Positions 34,214-42,919 are shown, counted from the stretch's first letter. The stretch is DNA of 64,000 nt from Paenibacillus_I sp035510375 (GCF_035510375.1 NZ_DATKHG010000051.1), one strand, 5' to 3'. Numbers and translations: made by a program. The notes: a model not told the origin generated them from the sequence alone.

Positions 34214-34278
34214 AAAGGTCAGTGTATATACGCGTGCAGCCTCTCAGGAAACCGCGGAAAAGGTCAGTGCGTATACGC
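34214..34278. repeat. 20-bp direct repeat at the 3' end of gpr
   Basis: AAAGGTCAGTGTATATACGC (34214-34233) and AAAGGTCAGTGCGTATACGC (34259-34278) differ at two positions and are 45 bases apart. The second copy includes the final codons and stop of gpr; the first is a displaced copy just downstream. Confidence 0.7.
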
Positions 34279-35274
34279 AGCGACGTTGTTGGAGTCGATC
34301 GCGTCATGAAGAGCGGCGTTCAGGCCGCTGGCGATAATGTTGGCGATATCTTCGATAAACTGGTCGACGTCCTTCGGCGTAACCAGCAAATCGTTGCCTA
34401 CAGGCTGCAGCACCTCGCGCACCAGCTGAAGCCGGTCATTTTCCGGCAGCGATTGAATCATTCCCATGATCGGGCCCGCATTGTCGGTTTGCCGCTTGAA
34501 ATGCTCGGACAGCAGCTCGATGCAGTTGTTGACGATCGTCGATGCGTAGACGACCGTCGGCACGCCGATCGCGATGACGGGAATGCCGAGTATTTGCTTC
34601 GTTAGGCCCTTGCGTTTATTCCCGATGCCCGAGCCCGGATGAATGCCCGTGTCGGCGATCTGAATCGTCGTGTTCAGACGCTCGATCGCTTTGGAGGCAA
34701 GCGCGTCGATTGCGATAATCAGGTCCGGCCCGGTGCGCTGCACGATGCCCTGCACGATTTCGCTCGACTCGATGCCCGTTATGCCGAGCACCCCCGGCGC
34801 CACCGCGCTGACCGGGCGATAGCCGGGGGCCACTTGATCGGGCATGAGCTCGAAATAATGGCGGGTCACCATCGTATTCTCGACGACGAGCGGACCGAGC
34901 GCGTCCGGCGTTACGTTCCAGTTGCCGAGGCCGACGATCAGCGTTTTGGCGTTTTTGCCGACGCCCACCCTTTGCAGGAACGCTTCAAATTCCCGGGCAA
35001 ACAGCGTGGCGACGCGATCCTGCAGCCCGGTGTCCTGGTTGCGCAGGCCGGGCACCTCGAGCGTGACGTACTGCCCGATCATTTTGCCGATGGCGTTGGC
35101 CCCGATTTCGTTCTCGATGCTCATGCGCGTAATCGTGACGCCCTCTTCCTGAACGGTCTCGGTCCGCACGCCCTGAAGCGCTGCGTTACCGGAGGCTTCG
35201 GCAAGCTCCTTGGCCTCCAGCGCCAGGTCCGTCCGTACATTATATTGCCGTAAATCAAGTTCATGTTCCATCAT
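34264..35274 (-). CDS. gpr: GPR endopeptidase (germination protease)
   Basis: GPR degrades small acid-soluble spore proteins at germination. The 336-residue protein shows the family start DLRQYNVRTDLALEAKEL, where the propeptide is cleaved, then LIVGLGNWNVTPDALGP, PDLIIAIDALASK and the C-terminal VTPKDVDQFIEDIANIIA. The ATG at 35274 has GGGAGG upstream; a second ATG follows directly. It is divergent from rpsT and precedes spoIIP, as in Bacillus (rpsT-gpr-spoIIP). Expression in the forespore is expected from relatives but I did not find a convincing sigma-G promoter. Confidence 0.96.
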   Translation of the reverse strand: MMEHELDLRQYNVRTDLALEAKELAEASGNAALQGVRTETVQEEGVTITRMSIENEIGANAIGKMIGQYVTLEVPGLRNQDTGLQDRVATLFAREFEAFLQRVGVGKNAKTLIVGLGNWNVTPDALGPLVVENTMVTRHYFELMPDQVAPGYRPVSAVAPGVLGITGIESSEIVQGIVQRTGPDLIIAIDALASKAIERLNTTIQIADTGIHPGSGIGNKRKGLTKQILGIPVIAIGVPTVVYASTIVNNCIELLSEHFKRQTDNAGPIMGMIQSLPENDRLQLVREVLQPVGNDLLVTPKDVDQFIEDIANIIASGLNAALHDAIDSNNVAAYTH

Positions 35275-35410
35275 GGCCGGCAAATCCTCCCAAGGCTGTT
35301 TTTGCATTATCATGCGCGGCGGGGGACGTTTCTATGCGGCGATTCCGGGGCATAGCGGCGGCCTGTTGCGCGGCCTGTGGCTCGGCGTGTGATGCGGCCT
35401 GTGACGCTAT

Positions 35411-35439
35411 TGCATTTTAGGTTGCGCCGTGATAGAATA
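35411..35439 (+). promoter_or_regulatory. Sigma-A promoter of rpsT
   Basis: TTGCAT (35411-35416) and TAGAAT (35434-35439) are 17 bases apart, 58 bases before the rpsT start. Confidence 0.75.
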
Positions 35440-35496
35440 TTTCAAGTTGTTGTTAAAAGCAGTATTGGGTATTTCCGCTTTCAGGAGGTGAACCAC

Positions 35497-35769
35497 ATGC
35501 CAAACATTAAATCCGCCATCAAGCGCGTCAAAACGAGCGAAAAACGCCGTGCGCTTAACGCTTCGCAGAAATCCGCACTTCGTACGGCCGTTAAAGCAGC
35601 CGACGCAGCGATCGCGGGAACCGACGCCGAAGCCGCCAAAGCAGCGCTCGTCGCGGCTACCAAGAAATTGGACAAAGCCGTAACGAAAGGCCTGATCCAT
35701 AAAAATGCGGCCGCCCGCAAAAAATCCCGTCTTGCCAAGAAGCTTAACGCCCTTTCGGCTCAAGCATAA
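35497..35769 (+). CDS. rpsT: 30S ribosomal protein S20
   Basis: The 90-residue basic, Ala- and Lys-rich protein starts PNIKSAIKRVKTSEKRRALN and ends KNAAARKKSRLAKKLNAL, diagnostic of S20. It binds 16S rRNA early in small-subunit assembly. The ATG at 35497 is preceded by CAGGAGGTGAACCAC, an excellent ribosome site; the frame upstream to 35377 is not used. It is monocistronic, with its own promoter and a strong terminator, and divergent from gpr. Confidence 0.97.
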   Translation: MPNIKSAIKRVKTSEKRRALNASQKSALRTAVKAADAAIAGTDAEAAKAALVAATKKLDKAVTKGLIHKNAAARKKSRLAKKLNALSAQA

Positions 35770-35797
35770 GGTTCGAGCGGAACCGTTGTATACATGC

Positions 35798-35842
35798 AAA
35801 AGCCCGCACGCGATCGATCGATCGCGACTGCGGGCTTTTCTT
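35798..35842 (+). terminator. Intrinsic terminator of rpsT
   Basis: An 11-bp perfect stem AAAAGCCCGCA/TGCGGGCTTTT encloses a second, fully palindromic 18-base block of CGATCG repeats (35809-35826). T residues follow on the plus strand; A residues on the other side let it serve holA transcripts too. Confidence 0.9.
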
Positions 35843-35888
35843 TGCGCTTCGCTGCGGATCCGGTGAACCGACCGCTATGCCGGCCCGC

Positions 35889-36908
35889 TCAGGCGCCGAG
35901 GGAGAGCAGGAACAGCTCCAGTCCCAGCTCCTTGTCGATCTGGCCGGTTTTCATCCGGTAATCGAGCTCGGCCGCCTGCTCCAGCCGGCCGCCCAGCCGC
36001 TCGGTTGTCCAGCCGCGCGCCTTCTCCGCCGCCAGCTTCACCGCATAGGGATGCAGACCAAGCTGCGACGCCATCTGCTGCTGGGAATAGGAGCGCTGCT
36101 CCAGCTCCTTGATTTGCAGCATGATCCGGAATTGCCGGGCGATCAGCGCCGCGATTTTGATCGGCTCCTCCTTGCGGACGAGCAGGTGCCGGTACAGCGC
36201 CAGCGCCCTGTCTATGCGGGAGGACGCCATCGCGTCGATCAGCGCGAACACATCCTCCTCCAGCGTCGGAGTCGTCAGCGCGTCGACCTGCTCCGCTTCG
36301 ATCGTGCCGCCGTCGCCGGCATGCAGGCACAGCTTGTCCGTTTCCTGCGAGAGCGCCTGCAGGTTGGAGCCGACCCGAATGATCAGCCGCTCCGCCGCCG
36401 CTTCCGACATCGTGCGGTTCTGGCCTTTGGCGCGGCGAACGACCCAGCGGGTAAGCTCGGCGCCTTCAAGCTCCGGAAAAGCGATGACGGCATCTTTTTC
36501 CTTCAGCGTTTTGACGATTTTGCGGCGCTCGTCCAACTTGTCGTGGTGAACGGCGAACACGACCACGCTCGTGTCCGACGGCTGTTTGACATAAGCGAGC
36601 AGCCGATCCGTGTCGTGCTGGATTTTGCCCTCCTTTGCCGCTGAGGCGAATACCGACTGGTCGCGGACAAGCACCAGCTTGCGGCTGGCGAAGAACGGCA
36701 TTGTCTCCGCTTCCAGCACCGCTTCTTCCACCGGCGTCTCCGCCGTGTCGAACTTCACCACGCCGAGCTCGCGCTCATCCGGGCCGAGCAGTCTTTCCGT
36801 CAAATAGGAAACGAATTCCTGCATCCGGTACCTGTCCTTGCCGAACAGCACATAGAACGGCCTAACCTGGCCGCTGTTGATTTCTTTTGCCGCAACGCTC
36901 GGGTTCAT
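35889..36908 (-). CDS. holA: DNA polymerase III subunit delta
   Basis: The delta subunit opens the beta clamp in the clamp loader. The 339-residue product has the family start QVRPFYVLFGKDRYRMQEFVSYL, the strand VVVFAVHHDKLDERRKIVK and the helical collar with IAALIARQFRIMLQIKELE and the Q-rich YSQQQMASQLGLHPYAVKLA segment. The ATG at 36908 is chosen for MNPSVAAKEI, with AAGGGAG upstream. It lies between the rpsT terminator and the ECF sigma operon. No lesion is visible. Confidence 0.94.
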   Translation of the reverse strand: MNPSVAAKEINSGQVRPFYVLFGKDRYRMQEFVSYLTERLLGPDERELGVVKFDTAETPVEEAVLEAETMPFFASRKLVLVRDQSVFASAAKEGKIQHDTDRLLAYVKQPSDTSVVVFAVHHDKLDERRKIVKTLKEKDAVIAFPELEGAELTRWVVRRAKGQNRTMSEAAAERLIIRVGSNLQALSQETDKLCLHAGDGGTIEAEQVDALTTPTLEEDVFALIDAMASSRIDRALALYRHLLVRKEEPIKIAALIARQFRIMLQIKELEQRSYSQQQMASQLGLHPYAVKLAAEKARGWTTERLGGRLEQAAELDYRMKTGQIDKELGLELFLLSLGA

Positions 36909-36940
36909 GCTCTCGCTCCCTTCGCCCGCCAAACGCGCAA

Positions 36941-36976
36941 CAAAGGGATGATGCCCGGGAAGGCTTCATCCCTTTG
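36941..36976 (-). terminator. Probable terminator of the sigma/anti-sigma operon
   Basis: A perfect 11-bp stem CAAAGGGATGA/TCATCCCTTTG with a 14-base loop lies 160 bases after the anti-sigma gene and just before holA. The T run on the minus strand is short. Confidence 0.6.
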
Positions 36977-37136
36977 TCCTCGATGATCTATATAAACGTC
37001 GGCCGCAGGTCCATGGCGCCTGCCGCGGACGGTCATACGAAGATCAAGGCTTTCTCGCTCTGTAACCCCTGCTTCTATAATGTACGCGGCAGAGCGGAAA
37101 GTGTGCGGAGATCGGGTCGTTTTTCGTTAATTTACG

Positions 37137-38426
37137 TTAAATTTTCGTTTCGGTGCCTTCTTCGACGTTCACCCGGAACCGCTCGACGGTGCCGTCGCTT
37201 CGGTGAACCTCGTATTCGATAAACCGGCCGTCATCCGACCAGACGCCCAGAACCGCTTCCCCGGTCCATTCCCGGCTCTGGAACAGGATTGCGCCGGTTG
37301 CCCCGTCATAGACGGTGACCTTCGAATCCGCCGCGTACGCCGAGTAGGCGCCGTCCGGCGAAACCGAATGCTCCGCGGAGGAAGGTGCCGTCATGGTTCC
37401 CATCTTGTCTCTCCGGCTCTCTGCGGAATCTTCCAACTCCCCTGCCGGGACGTTTTCTTCGGCGCCGGATCGGTTCTCCCCCGCAGGCGTTTGGTTATCC
37501 GCCTTTGCATCTGCCGCGCCGGTATTTCTGTCTGCGGCATTGCCCGTACCGGCGGAACCGTTGCCGTTCGCCGAACCGTCGGCCGAACCGTCCGCGGCGC
37601 CGGCAGAGAAGCTCGAAGCGCCGTCATTGTCCGGCTCGACCGGCACAACCGCGGCGGCGCTTTTCTCCTGCTCCTTCTTCGGGGGCGAAGCCGGCGCAGG
37701 CTCGCTCTGCCCGCTCCGCCGCTCGGGCGCTTGACCGCTGCCGTTGTCCGCCCGCTCCGCGCCGTTATCGGACGGCGCCGGCTGGGCGATCTCCAGCGCA
37801 GGGCCAGCCGTATCCGCAGAATTTGCGGATGCGTCGTTGCCGGAAGAAGATGAGGGGCTGGCATCGTTCTTGCCGGTTGTTTCCTTGTTGAACAGCGGGC
37901 CGGCTTGATCGGTCGCGGCGGCGTCACCGGCCGCGTCCGAAGACGAGCTTGAATCCGCGGAATCCATCGCGGCGCCGCCGGTAAACAGATCGTTCGCCGC
38001 ATTCGGATTGTACGTGACCAGAAACAGGCCGACGACCAGGCCGGCGGCGACGACGCCGGCGAGCGCCCGCACCGAGATGCGTTCCGTCCAGCGCCGCGTC
38101 GGCCGCTTCGCGGCCCGGCGCGGATCGAGGTCACCGGGAAGCACGACAGGCATGAGCGGCACCGGCTTGGAAGGTCCGGAATGCGGATCGGCGTGGACGG
38201 CCGGTTCGATTCGCTCCAATTGCGGCAGGATGGCGTCAACGAGGCTGTATTGCGGCATGACCTTCGGCAAGCTCTCCAGCTCGGCGGACAGAAGCTTCAG
38301 CCGTTCGTACATGGCCGCGCAATCGGGACAATGCCTGGTGTGCTCCTTCAGGATTTCGGTTTCGTATTCGTCTAGATCGCCATCCAAATGGCGTTGCATA
38401 TAGTCCATCACCTCTTGACATGTCAT
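37137..38426 (-). CDS. Anti-sigma factor with zinc finger, membrane span and long linker
   Basis: The 429-residue protein starts with an anti-sigma zinc-binding domain: MTCQEVMDYMQRHLDGDLDE and the HxxxCxxC ligands in EHTRHCPDCAAMYERL. A transmembrane segment follows (VRALAGVVAAGLVVGLFLVTY, about residues 118-138). Then come about 200 residues of Ser/Asp/Ala/Gly-rich, probably disordered extracytoplasmic linker, and a C-terminal beta-rich domain (SPDGAYSAYAADSKVTVYDG; VWSDDGRFIEYEVHR) resembling one or two beta-propeller blades. It should hold the sigma factor at the membrane until an envelope signal arrives. Its ATG overlaps the sigma stop by 4 bases, so both are coupled. Confidence 0.87.
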   Translation of the reverse strand: MTCQEVMDYMQRHLDGDLDEYETEILKEHTRHCPDCAAMYERLKLLSAELESLPKVMPQYSLVDAILPQLERIEPAVHADPHSGPSKPVPLMPVVLPGDLDPRRAAKRPTRRWTERISVRALAGVVAAGLVVGLFLVTYNPNAANDLFTGGAAMDSADSSSSSDAAGDAAATDQAGPLFNKETTGKNDASPSSSSGNDASANSADTAGPALEIAQPAPSDNGAERADNGSGQAPERRSGQSEPAPASPPKKEQEKSAAAVVPVEPDNDGASSFSAGAADGSADGSANGNGSAGTGNAADRNTGAADAKADNQTPAGENRSGAEENVPAGELEDSAESRRDKMGTMTAPSSAEHSVSPDGAYSAYAADSKVTVYDGATGAILFQSREWTGEAVLGVWSDDGRFIEYEVHRSDGTVERFRVNVEEGTETKI

Positions 38427-38971
38427 CCTCGGACACCCCCTTTCTGATAATCTTGAAGCAGCGATTGAAGCTGTTGTCTTGCCCGGAATAAATAAGATTT
38501 CACCGTGTTTAACGGCAGGTCGAGCGAATCCGCAATTTCGTTATACGAAAAGTCCTGCAAGTATCGAAGCACCACAACCGCCCGATGATGCTCGGGCAGC
38601 TTCTCGATGGCCTCCCGAATATCCTTCGCCGCATAAGTGGACAGCACTTCCTCTTCCACACTCTGCTTCTCGCGGAATACCATATCGTGCTCCTCGATCG
38701 ATACGGTCGGCTTGCTGCGGCGAAACTTGTCGATGCAGATATTCGTAACGATCCGCTGCACCCACGTCTTGAACTGAGCCTTTTCTTCATAGGAATTGAT
38801 TCTGGTGTATATGCGGATGAGCGCTTCCTGCGCCGCGTCCATCGCGTCCTGCTCGTTGTTGAGAATGTAGTAGGCGGTTCGGTACACGTGGGTTTCTATT
38901 TCGCGCAATAGAGTGATTAGGGCGTCGCGATCGCCCGATTGAGCGGCTCGTATGAGACCAGGCTCCACCAC
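38423..38971 (-). CDS. ECF-type RNA polymerase sigma factor, SigW-like
   Basis: The 182-residue protein has sigma region 2 (YYILNNEQDAMDAAQEALIR; FKTWVQRIVTNICIDKFRR) and region 4 (YLQDFSYNEIADSLDLPLNT followed by VKSYLFRARQQLQ). Only these two regions are present, as in ECF sigma factors. The start is a GTG at 38971 with GAGGGGG seven bases upstream; an upstream ATG at 39028 would place the ribosome site inside the gene. The adjoining gene encodes its anti-sigma factor, and an ECF-type promoter lies just upstream, so autoregulation is likely. It resembles SigW-type cell-envelope stress sigmas, but the regulon cannot be read here. Confidence 0.92.
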   Translation of the reverse strand: MVEPGLIRAAQSGDRDALITLLREIETHVYRTAYYILNNEQDAMDAAQEALIRIYTRINSYEEKAQFKTWVQRIVTNICIDKFRRSKPTVSIEEHDMVFREKQSVEEEVLSTYAAKDIREAIEKLPEHHRAVVVLRYLQDFSYNEIADSLDLPLNTVKSYLFRARQQLQSLLQDYQKGGVRG

Positions 38972-39000
38972 GAAGGATCCCCCTCTCTTGCAACCTTCCA

Positions 39001-39027
39001 GACGTGATTGTCGGGGGAAAGGTTGCA
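39001..39027 (-). promoter_or_regulatory. ECF-type autoregulatory promoter
   Basis: On the minus strand TGCAACCTTT (39027-39018) matches the AAC-centred -35 of SigW-like factors (TGAAACYTTT), and CGTC (39004-39001) lies 17 bases after TGCAAC, the standard ECF -10. It lies 30 bases upstream of the sigma start codon. Confidence 0.72.
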
Positions 39028-39175
39028 CTTTTTCCGTCGGCTTATTTTAGGAAATTTTAAGAATCGGATAAGAAATATAGGACAAAAGACCAAAGTAGTC
39101 CAGTCTTAAGGATAACAGAAATCGGTCGGGGCGTATACGGATTCCGGCCTGGTAGTTTTGCTCGTAATTTGTGAT

Positions 39176-39204
39176 TTGTGCGGCGCCGGCAGGTTGACTA
39201 TAAT
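39176..39204 (+). promoter_or_regulatory. Candidate promoter of the short-chain dehydrogenase gene
   Basis: A perfect -10 TATAAT (39199-39204) has a weak -35 TTGTGC (39176-39181) at 17-base spacing, 42 bases before the gene start. Confidence 0.5.
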
Positions 39205-39246
39205 GAAGTTAGTAAAAATGGTTTTCGAAGAGGAGTGAATGAGAGA

Positions 39247-39966
39247 ATGTCGTTAACGAACAAAACGGCAATCGTTACGGGCGGCGGAAAAGGCATAGGC
39301 AAAGCGACGGCTGCCGCTCTGGCGCGGGAAGGCGTGCATCTGGGCCTGATCGCCAGAAGCGGCGCGGATCTTAAAGCGGTGCAGGAGCAGCTGTCCGGCG
39401 AATTCGGCGTTCGGGTGCATGCGGCCGAAGCCGACATCACCAGCCAGGGCGAGGTCGGCAAGGCGGTCGAAGCGCTCATCGGCCGGCTGGGCTCCGTCGA
39501 TATTCTGGTCAACAATGCCGGCACGGCCACATTCGGCACGCTGCTCGAGATGGATCCCGCCGAATGGGAGCGGATCATTCAGGTCAATCTCATGGGCACG
39601 TATTACGTCACCCGGGCCGTTCTGCCGACCATGCTTGAGCAGAATGCAGGCTCCATCGTCAATGTCGCGTCGACCGCCGGCGAACGCGGCTTCGCCAGGG
39701 GCTCCGCTTACTGCGCCTCCAAGTTTGCCGTGCTCGGCATGACGGAGGCGCTGATGCAGGAGGTCCGGAAATCGAACATTCGGGTCACGGCTTTGTCGCC
39801 GAGCACGGTAAATACGGAGCTTGCCGCGAACGCGGGCTTGCCGATCGGCGACGAGGACCGGATGATGCAGCCCGAGGATGTGGCCGAGCTGATCCTGGCA
39901 GGCTTGAAGCTGCCGCCAAGGGTGTTCCTGAAGACTGCGGGGATTTGGACCACGAACCCTCAATAG
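39247..39966 (+). CDS. Short-chain dehydrogenase/reductase, FabG-like
   Basis: The 239-residue protein is a classical SDR: cofactor motif TGGGKGIG (with Arg39 in IARSG favouring NADPH), NNAGTATFG, and the catalytic Ser/Tyr/Lys in NVASTAGERGFARGSAYCAS followed by KFA. It is labelled 3-ketoacyl-ACP reductase in many Paenibacillus genomes, but no fatty-acid gene is near and the physiological substrate is unknown. The ATG at 39247 has GAGGAG upstream; the open frame to 39178 has none. It is monocistronic and ends at a strong bidirectional terminator. Confidence 0.9.
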   Translation: MSLTNKTAIVTGGGKGIGKATAAALAREGVHLGLIARSGADLKAVQEQLSGEFGVRVHAAEADITSQGEVGKAVEALIGRLGSVDILVNNAGTATFGTLLEMDPAEWERIIQVNLMGTYYVTRAVLPTMLEQNAGSIVNVASTAGERGFARGSAYCASKFAVLGMTEALMQEVRKSNIRVTALSPSTVNTELAANAGLPIGDEDRMMQPEDVAELILAGLKLPPRVFLKTAGIWTTNPQ

Positions 39967-40002
39967 CCGCTGGCAGTATGGATCATGAAATGTGAAAAAA
40001 GC

Positions 40003-40047
40003 AGGGGCCGGCCCTTGGTCATCGCGGATGACTCAGGGCCGGCCCCT
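40003..40047. terminator. Bidirectional terminator between the SDR gene and comEC
   Basis: A perfect 13-bp stem AGGGGCCGGCCCT/AGGGCCGGCCCCT encloses a further stem GTCATC/GATGAC. An A run precedes it (T run on the minus strand), so it also serves the comEC transcript. Confidence 0.88.
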
Positions 40048-40078
40048 TCGGCTTTACTCGCAACTGCGGCTGCAACTA

Positions 40079-40117
40079 TCAGGAAACGAGGCCGAATATT
40101 AAGATAGCCGACAGCAT
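40079..40117 (-). CDS. Possible 12-residue hydrophobic peptide (MLSAILIFGLVS)
   Basis: A minus-strand ATG with GGAGGGG five bases upstream opens 12 hydrophobic codons and a TGA, located 18 bases after the comEC stop and before the terminator. The strong ribosome site is suggestive; the length is within chance. No family is recognised. Confidence 0.25.
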   Translation of the reverse strand: MLSAILIFGLVS

Positions 40118-40135
40118 AATCCCCTCCACGCCGTA

Positions 40136-42919
40136 TTAGCGTTGTATCATGGCCTTATTACCGCTTGCCCGTTGCGGCCTTGTGATTTTCGTGCGAACGC
40201 GCAGGTAGCCGCGGCCGACGTCGTATTGGATTTCTCCGTCCTCGTCGGTGCGGCGCACCGTCGCGCCGATCCTGGCGGCCCGTTGCAGCGTGTCGGGATT
40301 CGGATGGCCGTAGAAATTGTTTCGCCCCACCGAGACGGCCGCCTCCAGGGGACGCCAGTAGGAGAGCCACTCCGCGCTTGAGGAGTTTTTACTGCCGTGA
40401 TGCGACAGCTTCAGCACGTCGATCGGGGCTGTGACGGCGACATCGGCGGCATCGGCGACGGCGGGGTACGCGGACGACGGGGGCCGTCTGCCGTCGACGG
40501 CGGAACGGCCAGATTCGTCATCGTCCCCGGAATCAAGCATGCTTGTATCCGGAAAGCTTTCCAGAATCGACCGCTCGGTCGTCGATCCCATATCGCCGGC
40601 CAGCACAAACGTGCGTTCATACATCGTGAGCTGCACGGCCACGCTTAGATCATTCTGTTTTTCCAGGACAGGCAGCCCTCCCGTACGCGCCGGCGCGGCC
40701 GGACGCGGCCAAAGGATGCGCAGCGACGTATCGGCGTCCGGGCGGTAAACCGGCAAAGCGGAGTCGGCCGCTATGACCGGGATTTTCCGCCGGGCCGCCT
40801 CGCGGAGCAGATTTTTCGACTCGGCACCGGGCTTCAGCGTGCCGTTCCATAATATCGCTTTAACCGGAATCGATCTCAGCACCTCCTTCAACCCCCCGAT
40901 ATGATCGGCGTCCAGATGCGTCACGACAAGCAAATCGATGGCATGAACGCCGCGTTTTAACAGAAGCGGAACGACCGTTTTTCTTCCGACTTCAAACGGA
41001 TCCCGCCGCTCCCGCCAAGCCTCGTCCGGTTTGCGATAACGGATCGCGCCGCCGCCGTCGATGATCAGCTGCTTGCCGCCCGGCGTACGGATGTGAATCG
41101 CATCGCCTTGGCCCACGTCCAGAAACTGCACCCGACCGGAGCGGTCGAACCGGTCGGGTGCATAAGCGTATATGAGCAAGCCGGCGAGCGCTGCCGTGGC
41201 CATGATGGGCTTCAACAAGCCGCGCCAACCTGAATCGGAAGCATGGACTCTGTCCGGCAATGTGTACAGGCTGCAGGGCTGTACATGTGGCGGACTATTC
41301 GGACGGCTTTGCGAGCCAAGCGGCTGCGTTTCTGTGTCTCCTGCCGGATTTTTCGGGTTATCCGTCCCGGGATTCTGCTGTTCGAGCGGTAATGCCGGAA
41401 GCAGCCGGAGCAGAATACCTAGTCCCGCATACCAAGCAATAATCCACCACACGGGCGGCGAAGGCCAGATGGTCCGCAAAGACTCGGTACGCGACAGCCA
41501 ATCGGTAAAAGCAAAGGTTGCCGCGTTTGCCGCATCGGCGCCGAAGGCAAGCAGTTTCCCCGCAGGCAGCCACGCATAAGAGACAAACAAAGCCGCGGCG
41601 CCGACCGGCATGACGATAAAGCTGATGAACGGCACCAGCACGATATTGGCCGGAAGCGAAAGCAAATGAAATTGATTGAAATAATAAATGGACAGCGGAA
41701 AAGACACGGCCTGGGCGACCGCGGATACGGCGATGAGGTCAAGCAGCGCCCCGCCCCGCTTCGGCCTCGGCAGCATACGGCGGACGGGCGGAACGCCGAG
41801 GATCAGTCCCGCAGTCACTGCGAACGAAAGCTGAAAACTGACGTCGGTCAGGTAGTAGGGATTCCAGATCAGCATGAAAAGCGCGGCGGCGCACAGCACA
41901 TGCAGACCGTCCTTCAGGCGGTTGAAGCGTGCCGCAGTAAGTCCGAGAACGGCCATCACGCCGGCTCGGACAACCGACGGGGACGCTCCGGACAGCAGAA
42001 CATATACCGGCACGGCAAAACAGAGCAGCTCATAAACGGCTTCACGGGAAAGCCGCATAAAGCGAAGCAAGCCGCCCAGTCCAAAAAGAAAAACGGCGAC
42101 GTGCAAGCCCGAGATCGCCAATATATGCGTGAGCCCAAGCTGCGAGAACTGCCGGAACAGCTCCGGATCGATATCGGCCCGCACGCCCAGCACAAGTCCC
42201 TTCATGTAACCGGATTGTTCCACCGGAAACAAAACATCCATGCCCGCGCCAAGTCGGGCCCGGACTGCATCGAACGGCCGCAGCAGCGCAGCCGTCGACA
42301 AACGCTCCCGTCCGGCGATAGCGACCGACTTGGCGCCGTCCGCTTTAAGCAGCCAGTGAATGCGCTGCCCGTACAGGTAGCGGCGGTAATTGAAGCCGCC
42401 GAAGTTGGTCGCCTGCGCCGGACGCTCCAGCATGCCGGACAGCCGCAGCCTGTCGCCGCGCTTCCAGCGGGCGGCGGTCTGCAGCTCCGGCCGCTCCGCG
42501 AGCCGGACCTGCACCTGCACGCGCTCGCGGAGCCCGCGCGGCGCGGCGCCTTGTACGCGGACGGTCGCCAGGTCCGCGCGAAAGCTGACGCGGTCGCCGT
42601 CGATGTCGACCGCGGACACGATCGTGCCCACCGCCACGACCATCGGCGCGCGCCCGCCGCTTGCCGCCGCCTCCGCAAGGTCGGCGAGCGCGGTGACGTT
42701 GCGGGCGTCCGTCCACGCCCGCTGCCCGGCGGCGACGGCGTAGGCCGCCATGCATACGGCGGCCATCCGCAGCGGCAGCAGGCGCGACGCAGCCAGCGCC
42801 AGCAGCCACGCGGCCAAGGCAGCGCCGGCAAGCGCGGCGCCCCGGCCGCCAAGCGAGGCCGCCGCCGCGCTGCCCGCGACCCAACAAATCGTAAAGGCCA
42901 CCAACGGTCGCCTGAACAT
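40136..42919 (-). CDS. comEC: DNA internalisation competence protein ComEC/Rec2
   Basis: ComEC forms the membrane channel that takes up single-stranded DNA. The 927-residue protein has an N-terminal DUF4131 region with two or three spans, an OB-like extracytoplasmic part (GTIVSAVDIDGDRVSFRADL), the polytopic competence domain (QLGLTHILAISGLHVAVFLF; LLSGASPSVVRAGVMAV) and a C-terminal metallo-beta-lactamase domain with FLDVGQGDAI, VTHLDADHIGG and LKLSHHGSKNSS, the candidate nuclease. The start at 42919 has a G-rich ribosome site (GGGGGGAT); the frame continues up to 42982. A terminator and a 113-bp repeat array separate it from comEB, so it may be transcribed apart from the upstream com genes. 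Confidence 0.95.
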   Translation of the reverse strand: MFRRPLVAFTICWVAGSAAAASLGGRGAALAGAALAAWLLALAASRLLPLRMAAVCMAAYAVAAGQRAWTDARNVTALADLAEAAASGGRAPMVVAVGTIVSAVDIDGDRVSFRADLATVRVQGAAPRGLRERVQVQVRLAERPELQTAARWKRGDRLRLSGMLERPAQATNFGGFNYRRYLYGQRIHWLLKADGAKSVAIAGRERLSTAALLRPFDAVRARLGAGMDVLFPVEQSGYMKGLVLGVRADIDPELFRQFSQLGLTHILAISGLHVAVFLFGLGGLLRFMRLSREAVYELLCFAVPVYVLLSGASPSVVRAGVMAVLGLTAARFNRLKDGLHVLCAAALFMLIWNPYYLTDVSFQLSFAVTAGLILGVPPVRRMLPRPKRGGALLDLIAVSAVAQAVSFPLSIYYFNQFHLLSLPANIVLVPFISFIVMPVGAAALFVSYAWLPAGKLLAFGADAANAATFAFTDWLSRTESLRTIWPSPPVWWIIAWYAGLGILLRLLPALPLEQQNPGTDNPKNPAGDTETQPLGSQSRPNSPPHVQPCSLYTLPDRVHASDSGWRGLLKPIMATAALAGLLIYAYAPDRFDRSGRVQFLDVGQGDAIHIRTPGGKQLIIDGGGAIRYRKPDEAWRERRDPFEVGRKTVVPLLLKRGVHAIDLLVVTHLDADHIGGLKEVLRSIPVKAILWNGTLKPGAESKNLLREAARRKIPVIAADSALPVYRPDADTSLRILWPRPAAPARTGGLPVLEKQNDLSVAVQLTMYERTFVLAGDMGSTTERSILESFPDTSMLDSGDDDESGRSAVDGRRPPSSAYPAVADAADVAVTAPIDVLKLSHHGSKNSSSAEWLSYWRPLEAAVSVGRNNFYGHPNPDTLQRAARIGATVRRTDEDGEIQYDVGRGYLRVRTKITRPQRASGNKAMIQR

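Noticed and set aside
36984..37136. Possible small gene between holA and the anti-sigma gene
   Set aside because: Short frames exist but none has a ribosome-binding site or conserved-looking sequence; a hairpin terminator explains part of the gap.
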